From: an uncultured Alphaproteobacteria bacterium
Lineage (GTDB): Bacteria; Pseudomonadota; Alphaproteobacteria; RF32; CAG-239
Direction of reading: 5' to 3'
Assembly: GCA_944392185.1 (NCBI GenBank)
Contig: CALXVW010000123.1
Coordinates: forward strand, 1-15,768
Length of the DNA stretch: 15,768 nt
The notes beneath the pieces are model-generated. The model saw only the letters and a program-made list of their open reading frames with translations, ran no database searches and had not been told where the DNA came from. Shown here in pieces: positions 1 through 6,983 of the stretch. Both the position numbers and the translations under genes were made by a program. Numbering within the stretch: position 1 is the first letter of the stretch; each line of letters begins with the position of its first letter.

Positions 1-27
1 TTCTTTACTAAATCTTATTTTGCTCAT
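1..27 (-). CDS. 5' end of a gene running off the left edge
   Basis: On the minus strand an ATG at 27-25 opens a frame that stays open for nine codons (MSKIRFSKE) to the window edge. It is preceded by a good Shine-Dalgarno sequence, AAAGGAG at about 40-34, with spacing of about 6 nt. The product cannot be identified from nine residues. The gene follows the redox operon in the same direction but lies beyond the terminator at 63-91, so it either depends on read-through or has a promoter overlapping that terminator. Confidence rests on the ribosome site and start codon only. Confidence 0.5.
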
Positions 28-62
28 TCTTATCTCCTTTGGTGTGAGTTTAACAAAAAAAT

Positions 63-91
63 TCCCCTTTGAATATTTTTTTCAAAGGGGA
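63..91. terminator. Bidirectional intrinsic terminator of the redox operon
   Basis: An 11-bp stem (63-73 with 81-91, core CCCCTTTGAA / TTCAAAGGGG) closes a T-rich 7-nt loop. A T-run follows on the plus strand (92-100) and an A-run precedes it (55-61), which becomes a U-run in minus-strand transcripts. The minus-strand operon ending at 147 is the obvious user. Confidence 0.85.
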
Positions 92-146
92 TTTTCTTTT
101 TTCCTCCACTTTCTGGGGTACAGATCATAAAAGAGCGGGGTCTTTT

Positions 147-686
147 TTAGCAGTTTTTTCCCATTTCAAAGGCTTCTTTCATGACTGGTTTTCCTTTTAT
201 ATCGCCAATATTCCAGGCTCCGGTGCCGTAGATGATGCCTCTTTCTTTAGCTTCATCTAGGCAATCTTGCGTGAAGCCTCTGAAACCTTCCAACGCTTTT
301 TCCATATTGGCATGGCTGTTATCTGCTGCGGCCACAATAAAATAGAACTCTTTGTTGCTAATTTCGGTATATCTGGGAACTGTTCTGTCAATTAGGGTCT
401 TCATTTGCCCGTTCATCGTATAGAAATAAATCGGGGTGGCCATGACAATGACATCAGCCTTTATCATCTTATCTAAAATTTCTGCCATATCATCCTTTTG
501 TACGCATTTGTGTGTTGTGTTGCAAACACCGCAGCCTCTGCAATAGTTTATTTTTTTATCATTTACATAAATCTTTTCTACTTTATTTCCCGCTTCAAGG
601 GCGCCTTTGATGAATTCATCACACAAAATATCGGAATTTCCACCTTTGCGAAAACTTCCCGAGAGCACAAGTATATTTTTAGTCAT
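147..686 (-). CDS. NAD(P)H-dependent FMN reductase / iron-sulfur flavoprotein-like
   Basis: A 179-aa cytosolic flavodoxin-fold protein with no signal peptide. The phosphate-binding loop (LSGSFRKGGNSD, residues 8-19) and the ATPIYFYTMNGQMK segment match the NADPH-dependent FMN reductase / iron-sulfur flavoprotein (ISF) family. Cysteines 49, 52, 55 and 61 form C-x2-C-x2-C-x5-C, the compact pattern that ligates a [4Fe-4S] cluster in archaeal ISF. That would let the protein pass electrons between a flavin and a cluster. It is the last gene of the operon; its AAAGGAG site lies inside the end of the flavodoxin gene, and the two overlap by 8 nt, so they are probably translationally coupled. The family assignment is firm. 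Cluster binding is inferred from cysteine spacing, and the electron partner and substrate are unknown. Confidence 0.85.
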   Translation of the reverse strand: MTKNILVLSGSFRKGGNSDILCDEFIKGALEAGNKVEKIYVNDKKINYCRGCGVCNTTHKCVQKDDMAEILDKMIKADVIVMATPIYFYTMNGQMKTLIDRTVPRYTEISNKEFYFIVAAADNSHANMEKALEGFRGFTQDCLDEAKERGIIYGTGAWNIGDIKGKPVMKEAFEMGKNC

Positions 687-1239
687 TTTCTAACTCCTTT
701 ATCCATTTGTTTACGTCTGTTGAGGCCATGGCAGCCGAGCTTCCCCAGAAGGCTTTGGCACCCATAATAGTTGCCGATGGTATTTGTTTTTTGATATCTT
801 CAACACTATGGCCAAGACCGCTTCCCCCATGCGTCATGAAAGGAATGATGGTTTTTCCCGAAAAATCATACTCACTTAAAAAGCTTGAGACCGGAGAAGC
901 TACGGTTCCCCACCAGCATGGCGAGCCTAAAAAAACAATATTATATTGGGCAAAATTTTCAACTTTGTTTTGAAGTTCGGGTTTGTAACCTTTTGAAATT
1001 TCTTCTTTTGCTTGCTCGGTGGTTTGTCGATAGTCTTGCGGATATTCTTGGAGAGGAGTGATTTCAAAAATGTCTCCGCCGGTTGCGGCTTGAATATGTT
1101 TGGCGATTTCTGCCGTATTGCCACTGCGTGAATAATAGGCGATCAGTATCTTATCTGAAGTTGGTGATATTTGGGCAGTTGCTTGAGAGCCTGCTGTAAG
1201 TAGGGCTCCTAATGCTAAGTAAAATGGTGTTTTTTTCAT
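679..1239 (-). CDS. Exported flavodoxin
   Basis: A 186-aa protein with an N-terminal signal peptide (Lys-Lys start, hydrophobic stretch about residues 5-16, probable cleavage after Ala-Thr-Ala at about 20-22). Mature flavodoxin follows: the FMN phosphate loop YSRSGNT lies at 36-42, and the GSPCWWGT and PFMTHGGSGLG segments line the isoalloxazine site as in the flavodoxin_4-type family. The signal lacks a twin-arginine motif, so Sec export is likely and FMN would have to be acquired outside the cytoplasm. The start is supported by AAGGA about 9 nt upstream. It sits between the CMD-family gene (4-nt gap) and the FMN reductase (8-nt overlap). It probably serves as electron carrier or reductase for the extracytoplasmic proteins of the operon; this is inference. 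Confidence 0.85.
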   Translation of the reverse strand: MKKTPFYLALGALLTAGSQATAQISPTSDKILIAYYSRSGNTAEIAKHIQAATGGDIFEITPLQEYPQDYRQTTEQAKEEISKGYKPELQNKVENFAQYNIVFLGSPCWWGTVASPVSSFLSEYDFSGKTIIPFMTHGGSGLGHSVEDIKKQIPSATIMGAKAFWGSSAAMASTDVNKWIKELEND

Positions 1240-1243
1240 TTGT

Positions 1244-2029
1244 TTAATCCTTGCTTATTTCGTTGACGGCGGCTATGGCATTTAAGGAACGCGGGTAACC
1301 GATATAGGGTAAAAGTTGAGTTATCGTGTCCAATAAAACGCTCTTATCATTACCAATATTTAGGTTGCCTTGTACGTGTGAGCGCAGTTGGGAATCCGCG
1401 CCTCCCAAGGAGGCCAACAACGCAAAGGTTAAAAGCTCTCTCTCTTTGAGCTCCAGGCCGCTTCTGGTGTAGTAATCGCCAAAGCAGTTGGCAGAGAGGT
1501 AGTCTTGAATATGTTTTAGCTCTTGGGGAGCTTGTGCACGCATTGTGTCTATGCTCTCACCAAAGATTGCCTTTTGGGCGGCAAGTCCTTTGTTCAGACG
1601 TGTTTGGCGGTTGGTGTTTGACTGCGAGGGAAGCGGAAGTTTTATTCCCAGTTCTGAAAAGACCTCGTTGGAAGCGCCCAAAAAGTCATAAACTTTCGCC
1701 ATGCCGAGGTATGGAACCGCTTGGTAGATAACCTCTTTGGCCTCAATTGGTGAAACACCGTTTTTGAGACTTTCTCTTAATATTACCTTATATTCATTGG
1801 GAGATTGGGTAGCTATGTGCGCCGCCATAATAACCAACCAACGCGTTTTGCTTGGCAAATTTCCGTGTGGTTTGACATCAAGATTTATAAAATCTTCAAA
1901 AGCAGCCACAAATTCCGGATCTGTTTGAGCAGGGGGGTGCATTGTTATTTCCTTTCTTGAGTAATAGCCGAGGCCAAATAAAGCAATTGCGGCTATAATA
2001 TATGCCAATATCTTACTTGTATTCTTCAT
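1244..2029 (-). CDS. Membrane-anchored carboxymuconolactone decarboxylase family protein
   Basis: A 261-aa protein with an N-terminal hydrophobic segment (about residues 7-24) that acts as signal anchor or signal peptide. Two CMD/AhpD-like helical repeats follow, the first around TRWLVIMAAHIATQSPNEY and the second around ELKERELLTFALLASLGG. The AhpD CxxC redox pair is not present in either repeat, so peroxidase activity of the AhpD kind is unlikely; the family also includes decarboxylases and lactone-processing enzymes. The gene overlaps the upstream cupin gene by 17 nt and shows no good Shine-Dalgarno sequence, suggesting translational coupling to the cupin. Neighbouring cupin and CMD genes are a common pairing in bacteria. 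The substrate is unknown. Confidence 0.85.
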   Translation of the reverse strand: MKNTSKILAYIIAAIALFGLGYYSRKEITMHPPAQTDPEFVAAFEDFINLDVKPHGNLPSKTRWLVIMAAHIATQSPNEYKVILRESLKNGVSPIEAKEVIYQAVPYLGMAKVYDFLGASNEVFSELGIKLPLPSQSNTNRQTRLNKGLAAQKAIFGESIDTMRAQAPQELKHIQDYLSANCFGDYYTRSGLELKERELLTFALLASLGGADSQLRSHVQGNLNIGNDKSVLLDTITQLLPYIGYPRSLNAIAAVNEISKD

Positions 2030-2483
2030 TTTTTACCGGGGAAAGCCATGTGGCTTTGTTGTTGGGGAGGTTGGTCTCAACCGAAATATGGGTGAACCAC
2101 TCATTAGGCGCGGCTCCGTGCCAGTGCTCAACATCAGGTGCTATTCTTACGACATCGCCCTGGTGCAGAATCTGAATCTCTTTTCCTCGCTCTTGATAAC
2201 GTCCTTCACCGGCTAAAACCAACAAAATCTGTCCGCCGCTGTGTTTGTGCCAGTTGGTGCGGGCCTTGGGCTCAAAAGTGACATTGCCGATGGAGGAATT
2301 CCATATTTCATCATTGTTGCTTAGCATGGTTAAATAGGTTTGGCCAGTGAAAAACTCTCTGTAGGGGTTTAATTCTCCTTGGGCAAAAACCGTGTCTATC
2401 GGTGCTGTTTTCATTTCTTGTGCTCCTATGTTGGTTGAAAAACTTAAAGCAGCAATCGCTGCGATGAAGGCGTATTTTTTCAT
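2013..2483 (-). CDS. Exported cupin-domain protein
   Basis: First gene of the redox operon, 156 aa. A signal peptide covers about residues 1-21. The mature part is a single small beta-barrel cupin. Likely metal ligands are His79 and His81 (WHKH), Gln85 and His120 or His122 (VEHWHGA), matching the two conserved cupin motifs in which three His and one Glu/Gln hold a divalent metal. The start is fixed by CAGGAG 6-7 nt upstream of ATG 2483, downstream of the MerR-type promoter at 2517-2547. Proteins of this type are often annotated as quercetin-dioxygenase-like cupins and accompany CMD-family proteins; the substrate is not known. It probably acts in the periplasm. Confidence 0.88.
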   Translation of the reverse strand: MKKYAFIAAIAALSFSTNIGAQEMKTAPIDTVFAQGELNPYREFFTGQTYLTMLSNNDEIWNSSIGNVTFEPKARTNWHKHSGGQILLVLAGEGRYQERGKEIQILHQGDVVRIAPDVEHWHGAAPNEWFTHISVETNLPNNKATWLSPVKNEEYK

Positions 2484-2516
2484 CTTTTTCTCCTGACTGT
2501 TTGCGATTCTGTTTTT

Positions 2517-2547
2517 AGTGTAATCTTTAGAGTTAACTCTAAGTCAA
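2517..2547 (-). promoter_or_regulatory. MerR-type promoter/operator of the redox operon
   Basis: On the minus strand, -35 TTGACT (2547-2542) and -10 TACACT (2522-2517) are separated by 19 bp, the over-long spacer typical of promoters activated by MerR-family proteins through DNA distortion. A perfect 16-bp palindrome, TTAGAGTTAACTCTAA (2527-2542), fills most of the spacer. The divergent merR-like gene starts 61 nt away. A near copy lies at 9481-9511. Confidence 0.85.
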
Positions 2548-2555
2548 TACTTTTG

Positions 2556-2584
2556 TTGACATTTGTTATTTTTTTTCTTATCTT
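2556..2584 (+). promoter_or_regulatory. Promoter of the MerR-family gene
   Basis: A consensus -35 TTGACA (2556-2561) is followed after 17 bp by TATCTT (2579-2584), giving transcription into the MerR gene. It lies next to, but not over, the operator dyad at 2527-2542, so strong autoregulation by promoter occlusion is not obvious. Confidence 0.6.
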
Positions 2585-2607
2585 GCCTTTTATAAGGAGA
2601 TGTTAAA

Positions 2608-3042
2608 ATGAGATATTCTATCGGCCAAGTGGCCAAAAAAACAGGGCTGACAGCCCATACCTTGCGCTATTATGAAAAAGAGGGCTTATTGCCTTTTGTG
2701 CAAAAAACGGGATCCGGTTTGAGAGTATTTTCCGATACAGATATCGGTTGGCTCGAGATGATTGAATGCCTTAAAGGCGTGGGAATGTCTCTGAAAGGAA
2801 TCAAACAATATATTGATTGGTTCAGAGAAGGAGATGAGACCTTGCCGCAGCGCCTGGAGATGTTTTTGCAACAGCGCGCTCATCTGGAAAAACAAATGGA
2901 GCAGCTTAACAAACATATGGCTAAAATTAACTATAAAATTCATCTCTATACCGAGGCCGTGCGTTTGGGCAGTCTTGAAAAAGCTCATCAAAATAAAGAA
3001 CTGCAAGCCGAACAGCAAAGAGTTTATGGAGATATGTTCTAG
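2608..3042 (+). CDS. MerR-family regulator, NmlR/AdhR-like
   Basis: A 144-aa regulator. The winged helix-turn-helix occupies residues 1-75 (IGQVAKKTGLTAHTLRYYEKEGLL is the family signature), and a long dimerisation coiled coil covers about 78-125. A cysteine at residue 54 (MIECLKGVGMSL) matches the single conserved Cys of the NmlR/AdhR subfamily (Cys54 in Neisseria NmlR, Cys52 in Bacillus AdhR), which senses thiol-reactive electrophiles such as aldehydes. There is no C-terminal metal-binding Cys pair as in true metal sensors. The start has AAGGAG 8 nt upstream. It is divergent from the cupin operon, whose promoter carries the dyad expected for such a protein, and a second copy of that dyad lies at 9491-9506. 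It ends overlapping the convergent MscS gene by 4 nt. Inducer identity is inference. Confidence 0.9.
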   Translation: MRYSIGQVAKKTGLTAHTLRYYEKEGLLPFVQKTGSGLRVFSDTDIGWLEMIECLKGVGMSLKGIKQYIDWFREGDETLPQRLEMFLQQRAHLEKQMEQLNKHMAKINYKIHLYTEAVRLGSLEKAHQNKELQAEQQRVYGDMF

Positions 3043-5396
3043 TCTTTTCTTCTGTCCTCCAAGCAAACGGTGGCCGGGGAGGCCGGCATCTCGATATTTA
3101 GCTCTTGGAAACGAGTGATTATCTTTTCTCTTAAGTCGTTGCCGATTTCCGCGCGTTTAAAAATATTGTCCGTGTAGCAATTTAGCTGAAATTCAAGCCC
3201 GGCACCGAGGTTGCTGAAAGTTACTGATGGGGACGGAGAATTTAAGACATTTTCGTTGCTGGAGGCAATTTCCAGCAAATCTTCCCTTATTTGTTTGACA
3301 TTACTTTCGTAGCCAACACTTATTTTTATGGCGACACGGCCGGTTTTGCCTTTGTAGGTATAATTTATCAGACTTTGTGATAAGATATCTGAGTTAGGGA
3401 TAATTACGGTTGATTTGTCCCAGGTTTCAAGGATGGTAAAACGCATATTTATCTGTTTTACAATCCCTTCCTGATTGTTTATGATTATCCAATCGCCGAT
3501 TTTTATCGGGCGTTCCCACAAAATTGTCATGCCGGCGGCAAGGTTGCTGACCATGTTTTGCAGGCCCAATCCGGCTCCGAAAGATAAGGCTCCGGCGATG
3601 ATGGCCAGGCTGCTCAAGCTTCCGCCCATGACGGCTATGGCTAAAATCCCCGAAATAATCAATCCTAAGAAGTTAATTGACGATATAATAGAGTTCCTTA
3701 TTCCTTCATCCATTTCTATTTTGCTCAAATTACCGTCCGAAAAACTGTTTTTGAGCAACTTAAATAACGATAAAAAGACAAAGAAAGAGATAATTCCGAG
3801 CAAAATTGACGTGATGGAAATATGGATGCCGCCAATGTTAAATCCTACTAAAAAGCTTTGAGTACGAGCTAATAATAAATCAACCGATACTCCCCAAACA
3901 GCAAGCAAACTCAAAAAACATATAATCCAGATAATGGGAGTTAGTAAAAGACCAATCCAAAATTCGCTTTTAATCAGTGTTTTGTGGCTGATGCGAAAGG
4001 TTTTTATCCAGAAACGCAGACGCAAAATACGGCGCAGAATGCCTAACAAAAGTTTGTCTGCTATGTAAAAAATACCAATCATAATGCCAGAGACAATAAA
4101 ATGATTAATGACATATTCTGATAATTTGATATATCCAAACAAAGACACCATAAAGGCTATCGCCATGCCAAAACTTATTAAAAGGCTTGCTTTTGATGAT
4201 ATGCTGAGTTCGGTAATGGCAGCGTCATCGGAAATCTCATCATCTGAAAGAGAGGCATTATTATAAAGAAAGTTCTTGGTTACCCAAATAATACAAAAAG
4301 CTTTTACCGCGTTGCCGAAAATCTTTAGAGAATAGATGATGTTTTGGTTATAATGCATTTGGGTGGCTAAATCTTGGAAAAATGAAACCAAGCAAATTGC
4401 CGCGGTTGAGAAGATCAATGCTTTGCTGCCAATACGGGCACAATCATCCGAGACTTCTATCAGCCGCCATTGGCTGTGAGCGGGTGCAAACGTAATTTTT
4501 ACCGCGCTTTTTATCAGGTAATAATACAATAAATACAGCACAATGTTCTGTAATAAAATGCCAAAATCGTTGCCGTTATCTAAGTTATCGCTTTGTAACC
4601 AGAATAAAAAAATGCCGATACAGGTCACGGGAACAATACTTTTTACCAAAAACATCCCTATTCCGGCTCTGGCTTTTTGCCAGTAATCCGGATGCTCTAT
4701 TCCTAAACGGTAGCCAAACCAGCGTTTGATGTATAATCGAACAACCATTGAGAATATAAAGGCGCCGAAAATACTTAAAAACACCAGAAAAATACTGTCT
4801 TTTACTTCTTTTTGATTCTCCGTTGAGAGGTTTTGATACCAATTAATCGGAGATTTGCTCAGGTCAAAAACAAAGTGGCAAAAGGTTGCAAGCGAATCTA
4901 AAAATTCTTTAGGATGAAAAATAGAGCTTTGTTTGACCAGGATACTGTCTAAGAGTTCTTGATTGCGTTTTTTTAATATAAGGCCGTTAATCTCATCTAT
5001 TTTGGCTGAGAGGAGATCTATTTGAGCAATCTGAACTTTAAGTTTATCCGCTTTTGCCGAAAATTCTTTGCGCTCAAGCATAATATCTTTGGGTTCATTT
5101 GCTGAAAGCTCCGGCTTGGGGCCGAGCATATTTAACTTTTTTTGCAGAGTTTCTTGCTCTGATATATATTCTTGGCGGGAGGAGATAAGGTTATTTTGCA
5201 AAGATGATAAAAATTCCAAAAATTCATCCGTTTGGGCTTTGGTGGCTTTGTTTAAATTGAGCTGAAGCGTTATGTCATCCAACTTTTTGTTGGCTTGCTC
5301 AATACTGATAACATCTGATGAAGTCTCCGCCTTTGCCTGTTGGGGAGAAAACGTAAATAGCAAAAAACATAGCAGTAATAAAATTTTTTTCATCAT
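3039..5396 (-). CDS. Large MscS-family mechanosensitive ion channel
   Basis: A 785-aa inner-membrane channel, much longer than minimal MscS (about 286 aa) and closer in layout to MscK/MscM-type proteins. A signal peptide (about 1-23, ending in AKA) is followed by a charged helical, probably coiled-coil periplasmic region to about residue 190. Roughly ten to eleven membrane segments follow, then the MscS core from about 568. The pore helix contains ALSFGAGLGLQNM (about 603-615) with the Gly/Ala pattern of MscS TM3, and the beta domain follows with WERPIKIGDWI and VIIPNSDIL. The C-terminal alpha-beta domain ends near 775. Such channels release solutes on hypo-osmotic shock. A minus-strand promoter (5422-5451) and an AGGGA ribosome site precede the ATG pair; the first of the two Met codons is used here. 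Confidence 0.92.
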   Translation of the reverse strand: MMKKILLLLCFLLFTFSPQQAKAETSSDVISIEQANKKLDDITLQLNLNKATKAQTDEFLEFLSSLQNNLISSRQEYISEQETLQKKLNMLGPKPELSANEPKDIMLERKEFSAKADKLKVQIAQIDLLSAKIDEINGLILKKRNQELLDSILVKQSSIFHPKEFLDSLATFCHFVFDLSKSPINWYQNLSTENQKEVKDSIFLVFLSIFGAFIFSMVVRLYIKRWFGYRLGIEHPDYWQKARAGIGMFLVKSIVPVTCIGIFLFWLQSDNLDNGNDFGILLQNIVLYLLYYYLIKSAVKITFAPAHSQWRLIEVSDDCARIGSKALIFSTAAICLVSFFQDLATQMHYNQNIIYSLKIFGNAVKAFCIIWVTKNFLYNNASLSDDEISDDAAITELSISSKASLLISFGMAIAFMVSLFGYIKLSEYVINHFIVSGIMIGIFYIADKLLLGILRRILRLRFWIKTFRISHKTLIKSEFWIGLLLTPIIWIICFLSLLAVWGVSVDLLLARTQSFLVGFNIGGIHISITSILLGIISFFVFLSLFKLLKNSFSDGNLSKIEMDEGIRNSIISSINFLGLIISGILAIAVMGGSLSSLAIIAGALSFGAGLGLQNMVSNLAAGMTILWERPIKIGDWIIINNQEGIVKQINMRFTILETWDKSTVIIPNSDILSQSLINYTYKGKTGRVAIKISVGYESNVKQIREDLLEIASSNENVLNSPSPSVTFSNLGAGLEFQLNCYTDNIFKRAEIGNDLREKIITRFQELNIEMPASPATVCLEDRRKD

Positions 5397-5421
5397 TATC
5401 GTTCCCTAAAGTGGTTTTATT

Positions 5422-5451
5422 TGTATATGGTGATAGTTCCTTGAGAATCAA
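5422..5451 (-). promoter_or_regulatory. Probable promoter of the MscS gene
   Basis: Minus-strand TTGATT (5451-5446) and TATACA (5427-5422) are separated by 18 bp and lie about 25 nt upstream of the start codon. Both boxes are partial matches, so this is a moderate call. No clear promoter was found for the divergent NUDIX gene in the same 173-nt gap. Confidence 0.4.
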
Positions 5452-5569
5452 GGTGGTAAAAAAAATAAGGTGTTGAAGATGGAGAAATTTTTGATAAACT
5501 GCTTCTATTGTTGTAAGGATTGTAAAATTATTGGGTGTCATGAAATCTTTCAAATAAACGAGATAATCT

Positions 5570-6016
5570 ATGAAAAAACAAGCTTCACTGTCAATTGTAG
5601 AAGATGTTGCTAATCATAAATTTTTGATGATTAGGCATCATCGCGGTATTAATGAGGGATGTGTCAATTTTCCGGGCGGCAAAAAAGAAGTCGGAGAAAC
5701 TATGGAAGATTGCGTTATCCGTGAGACTTATGAGGAAACCGGGCTTAAGATTAAAAATCCCAAACAAGTCGGGTATATTGAATTTCCAACCAAGGATTTT
5801 TATGTCTATGTCTTTAAAAGTACCGAGTTTTCCGGCTCTCTTAACGAAAAGAAAGACGAGGTTGATGCCTTTTGGATTGATGAGGATAAAATTCCCTATA
5901 ATCAAATGCGAGAGGCCGACCAAAATTTCTTGCCCGATATCATGGCTGGTAAGTATGTGAAACGTCGTTTTATTTATGATGATGATTTTCATGTTATTGA
6001 TATTATTGACTTGTAG
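5570..6016 (+). CDS. NUDIX hydrolase
   Basis: A 148-aa cytosolic hydrolase. The Nudix box is complete: Gly37-x5-Glu43-x7-Arg51-Glu52-x2-Glu55-Glu56-x-Gly58, which binds the metal and the diphosphate. Flanking strands (FLMIRHHRG before, VGYIEFPTKDFYVYVF after) resemble the MutT/8-oxo-dGTP diphosphatase group and its small relatives. It could clean up oxidised nucleotides or act on another nucleoside diphosphate derivative; the sequence does not decide which. The Shine-Dalgarno is weak (ACGAGA about 8 nt upstream). The gene stands alone, divergent from the MscS gene and followed by a strong terminator. Confidence 0.9.
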   Translation: MKKQASLSIVEDVANHKFLMIRHHRGINEGCVNFPGGKKEVGETMEDCVIRETYEETGLKIKNPKQVGYIEFPTKDFYVYVFKSTEFSGSLNEKKDEVDAFWIDEDKIPYNQMREADQNFLPDIMAGKYVKRRFIYDDDFHVIDIIDL

Positions 6017-6026
6017 TTAATAAAAA

Positions 6027-6054
6027 CGCCTTATTCCAATGTCGGAATAAGGCG
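6027..6054. terminator. Bidirectional terminator between NUDIX and HAD genes
   Basis: A perfect 11-bp stem (CGCCTTATTCC 6027-6037 with GGAATAAGGCG 6044-6054) with a 6-nt loop, flanked by an A-run (6022-6026) and a T-run (6056-6059). It lies between two convergent genes and can serve both. Confidence 0.9.
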
Positions 6055-6060
6055 CTTTTA

Positions 6061-6885
6061 TTAAGACTTAAGGTCTATCTCGGCCTTGATCTTGTCAATC
6101 CAGGCTTTAATAAGAAAATCCATCTTTGAGCCTTCACTATAATCGGCAGGAGCAATGTTGTCTACACGGTCGTCTTTCAGCAATTTTTCTGCGTGTGTGC
6201 TGCCGTTTTTGGTCTTAGGACGATATACGGCAATGGCATTGCCTCCGAATTTGCGTAAAGTTGCCATGCAGGGAACATCTGTTAAGCCGTCTCCGATATA
6301 CATCATACGGTTAAAGGGGATATTCCTTTGGTCTTTGGGCGTGCGGTCATTTACGGCACCGTCTCTTTCATCCAAGCAACCTTTGCTTATTCGGAATAAA
6401 TACTGAGTTTTGGTGGTGTAGTTTACAACCTGAGCCGGCCAAACAGCAACACCATTTTCATCATACATGAAAGAGCAGGCATAAACCTTGGTGAACTCTT
6501 TGGCAATCGGCATGCCGTTGATAATTTCTTTTAAGCCCGAAGAAAGTAAAAAATGCTGCAGTTCAATGCCTTGTTTGCGGGCGTAGGCATTAATCCGTTG
6601 GAACCAATCATCTACGCCTTTGAACAAAGGAATATTGATTCCGAATTTTTGCAAATCTTCTTTGCGGAAAGACACCTTCTTGTTTTTGGCTTCCTGCAGC
6701 ATGGTCAGCATATAGGCCAAGTTTTTGTCTGCCGAATGCTTTTCTGCCAAAAGGTCTGATTTGCTCCAAAAACTTTTGGGGGTCGTTCTCAAGGCTTTCA
6801 TGAAACCAAATTCTTGCATGTTCCCAGGAGCTAAAGTCCCGTCAAAATCGTAGCAAATAGCTACTTTTACTTGATCTTTTCTCAT
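6061..6885 (-). CDS. HAD-family phosphatase, phosphoserine-phosphatase-like
   Basis: A 274-aa cytosolic phosphohydrolase of the haloacid dehalogenase superfamily. Motif I is DFDGT with nucleophile Asp13 and general acid Asp15; motif II is the LLSSG segment (about 113-117); motif IV is GDGxxD (198-203). The layout, with a helical cap insert between motifs I and II, is that of subclass I phosphoserine-phosphatase-like enzymes. The substrate is unknown; small phosphorylated metabolites are typical for the family. The Shine-Dalgarno is weak, but motif I at residue 13 leaves no room for a much later start. It has its own promoter at 6941-6968 and shares the terminator with the NUDIX gene. Confidence 0.88.
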   Translation of the reverse strand: MRKDQVKVAICYDFDGTLAPGNMQEFGFMKALRTTPKSFWSKSDLLAEKHSADKNLAYMLTMLQEAKNKKVSFRKEDLQKFGINIPLFKGVDDWFQRINAYARKQGIELQHFLLSSGLKEIINGMPIAKEFTKVYACSFMYDENGVAVWPAQVVNYTTKTQYLFRISKGCLDERDGAVNDRTPKDQRNIPFNRMMYIGDGLTDVPCMATLRKFGGNAIAVYRPKTKNGSTHAEKLLKDDRVDNIAPADYSEGSKMDFLIKAWIDKIKAEIDLKS

Positions 6886-6940
6886 ATCTTAGAATAGTTT
6901 TTTTATTATTTTTTGGCATAATTATATGTATTTTGAATGT

Positions 6941-6968
6941 ATCTTATCTTTTTTTGTTAAAATGTCAA
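6941..6968 (-). promoter_or_regulatory. Promoter of the HAD phosphatase gene
   Basis: Minus-strand consensus TTGACA (6968-6963), a 16-bp spacer and TAAGAT (6946-6941), ending 55 nt upstream of the HAD start codon. The surrounding 98-nt gap is very AT-rich and holds no convincing hairpin terminator for the upstream fusion gene. Confidence 0.55.
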
Positions 6969-6983
6969 ATTTTCTGGTTTTGT

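Noticed and set aside
1244..2029. AhpD-type peroxidase assignment for the CMD-family protein
   Set aside because: The CxxC redox pair is absent from both repeats.
5299..5553. Minus-strand frame of 84 codons across the MscS/NUDIX gap
   Set aside because: It runs through the MscS promoter region and the MscS signal-peptide codons in another frame, has no ribosome site and no protein-like composition.
6886..6983. T-rich tracts as terminator of the fusion gene
   Set aside because: No GC-containing hairpin precedes the tracts on either strand; the sequence is better explained as an AT-rich promoter region for the HAD gene.
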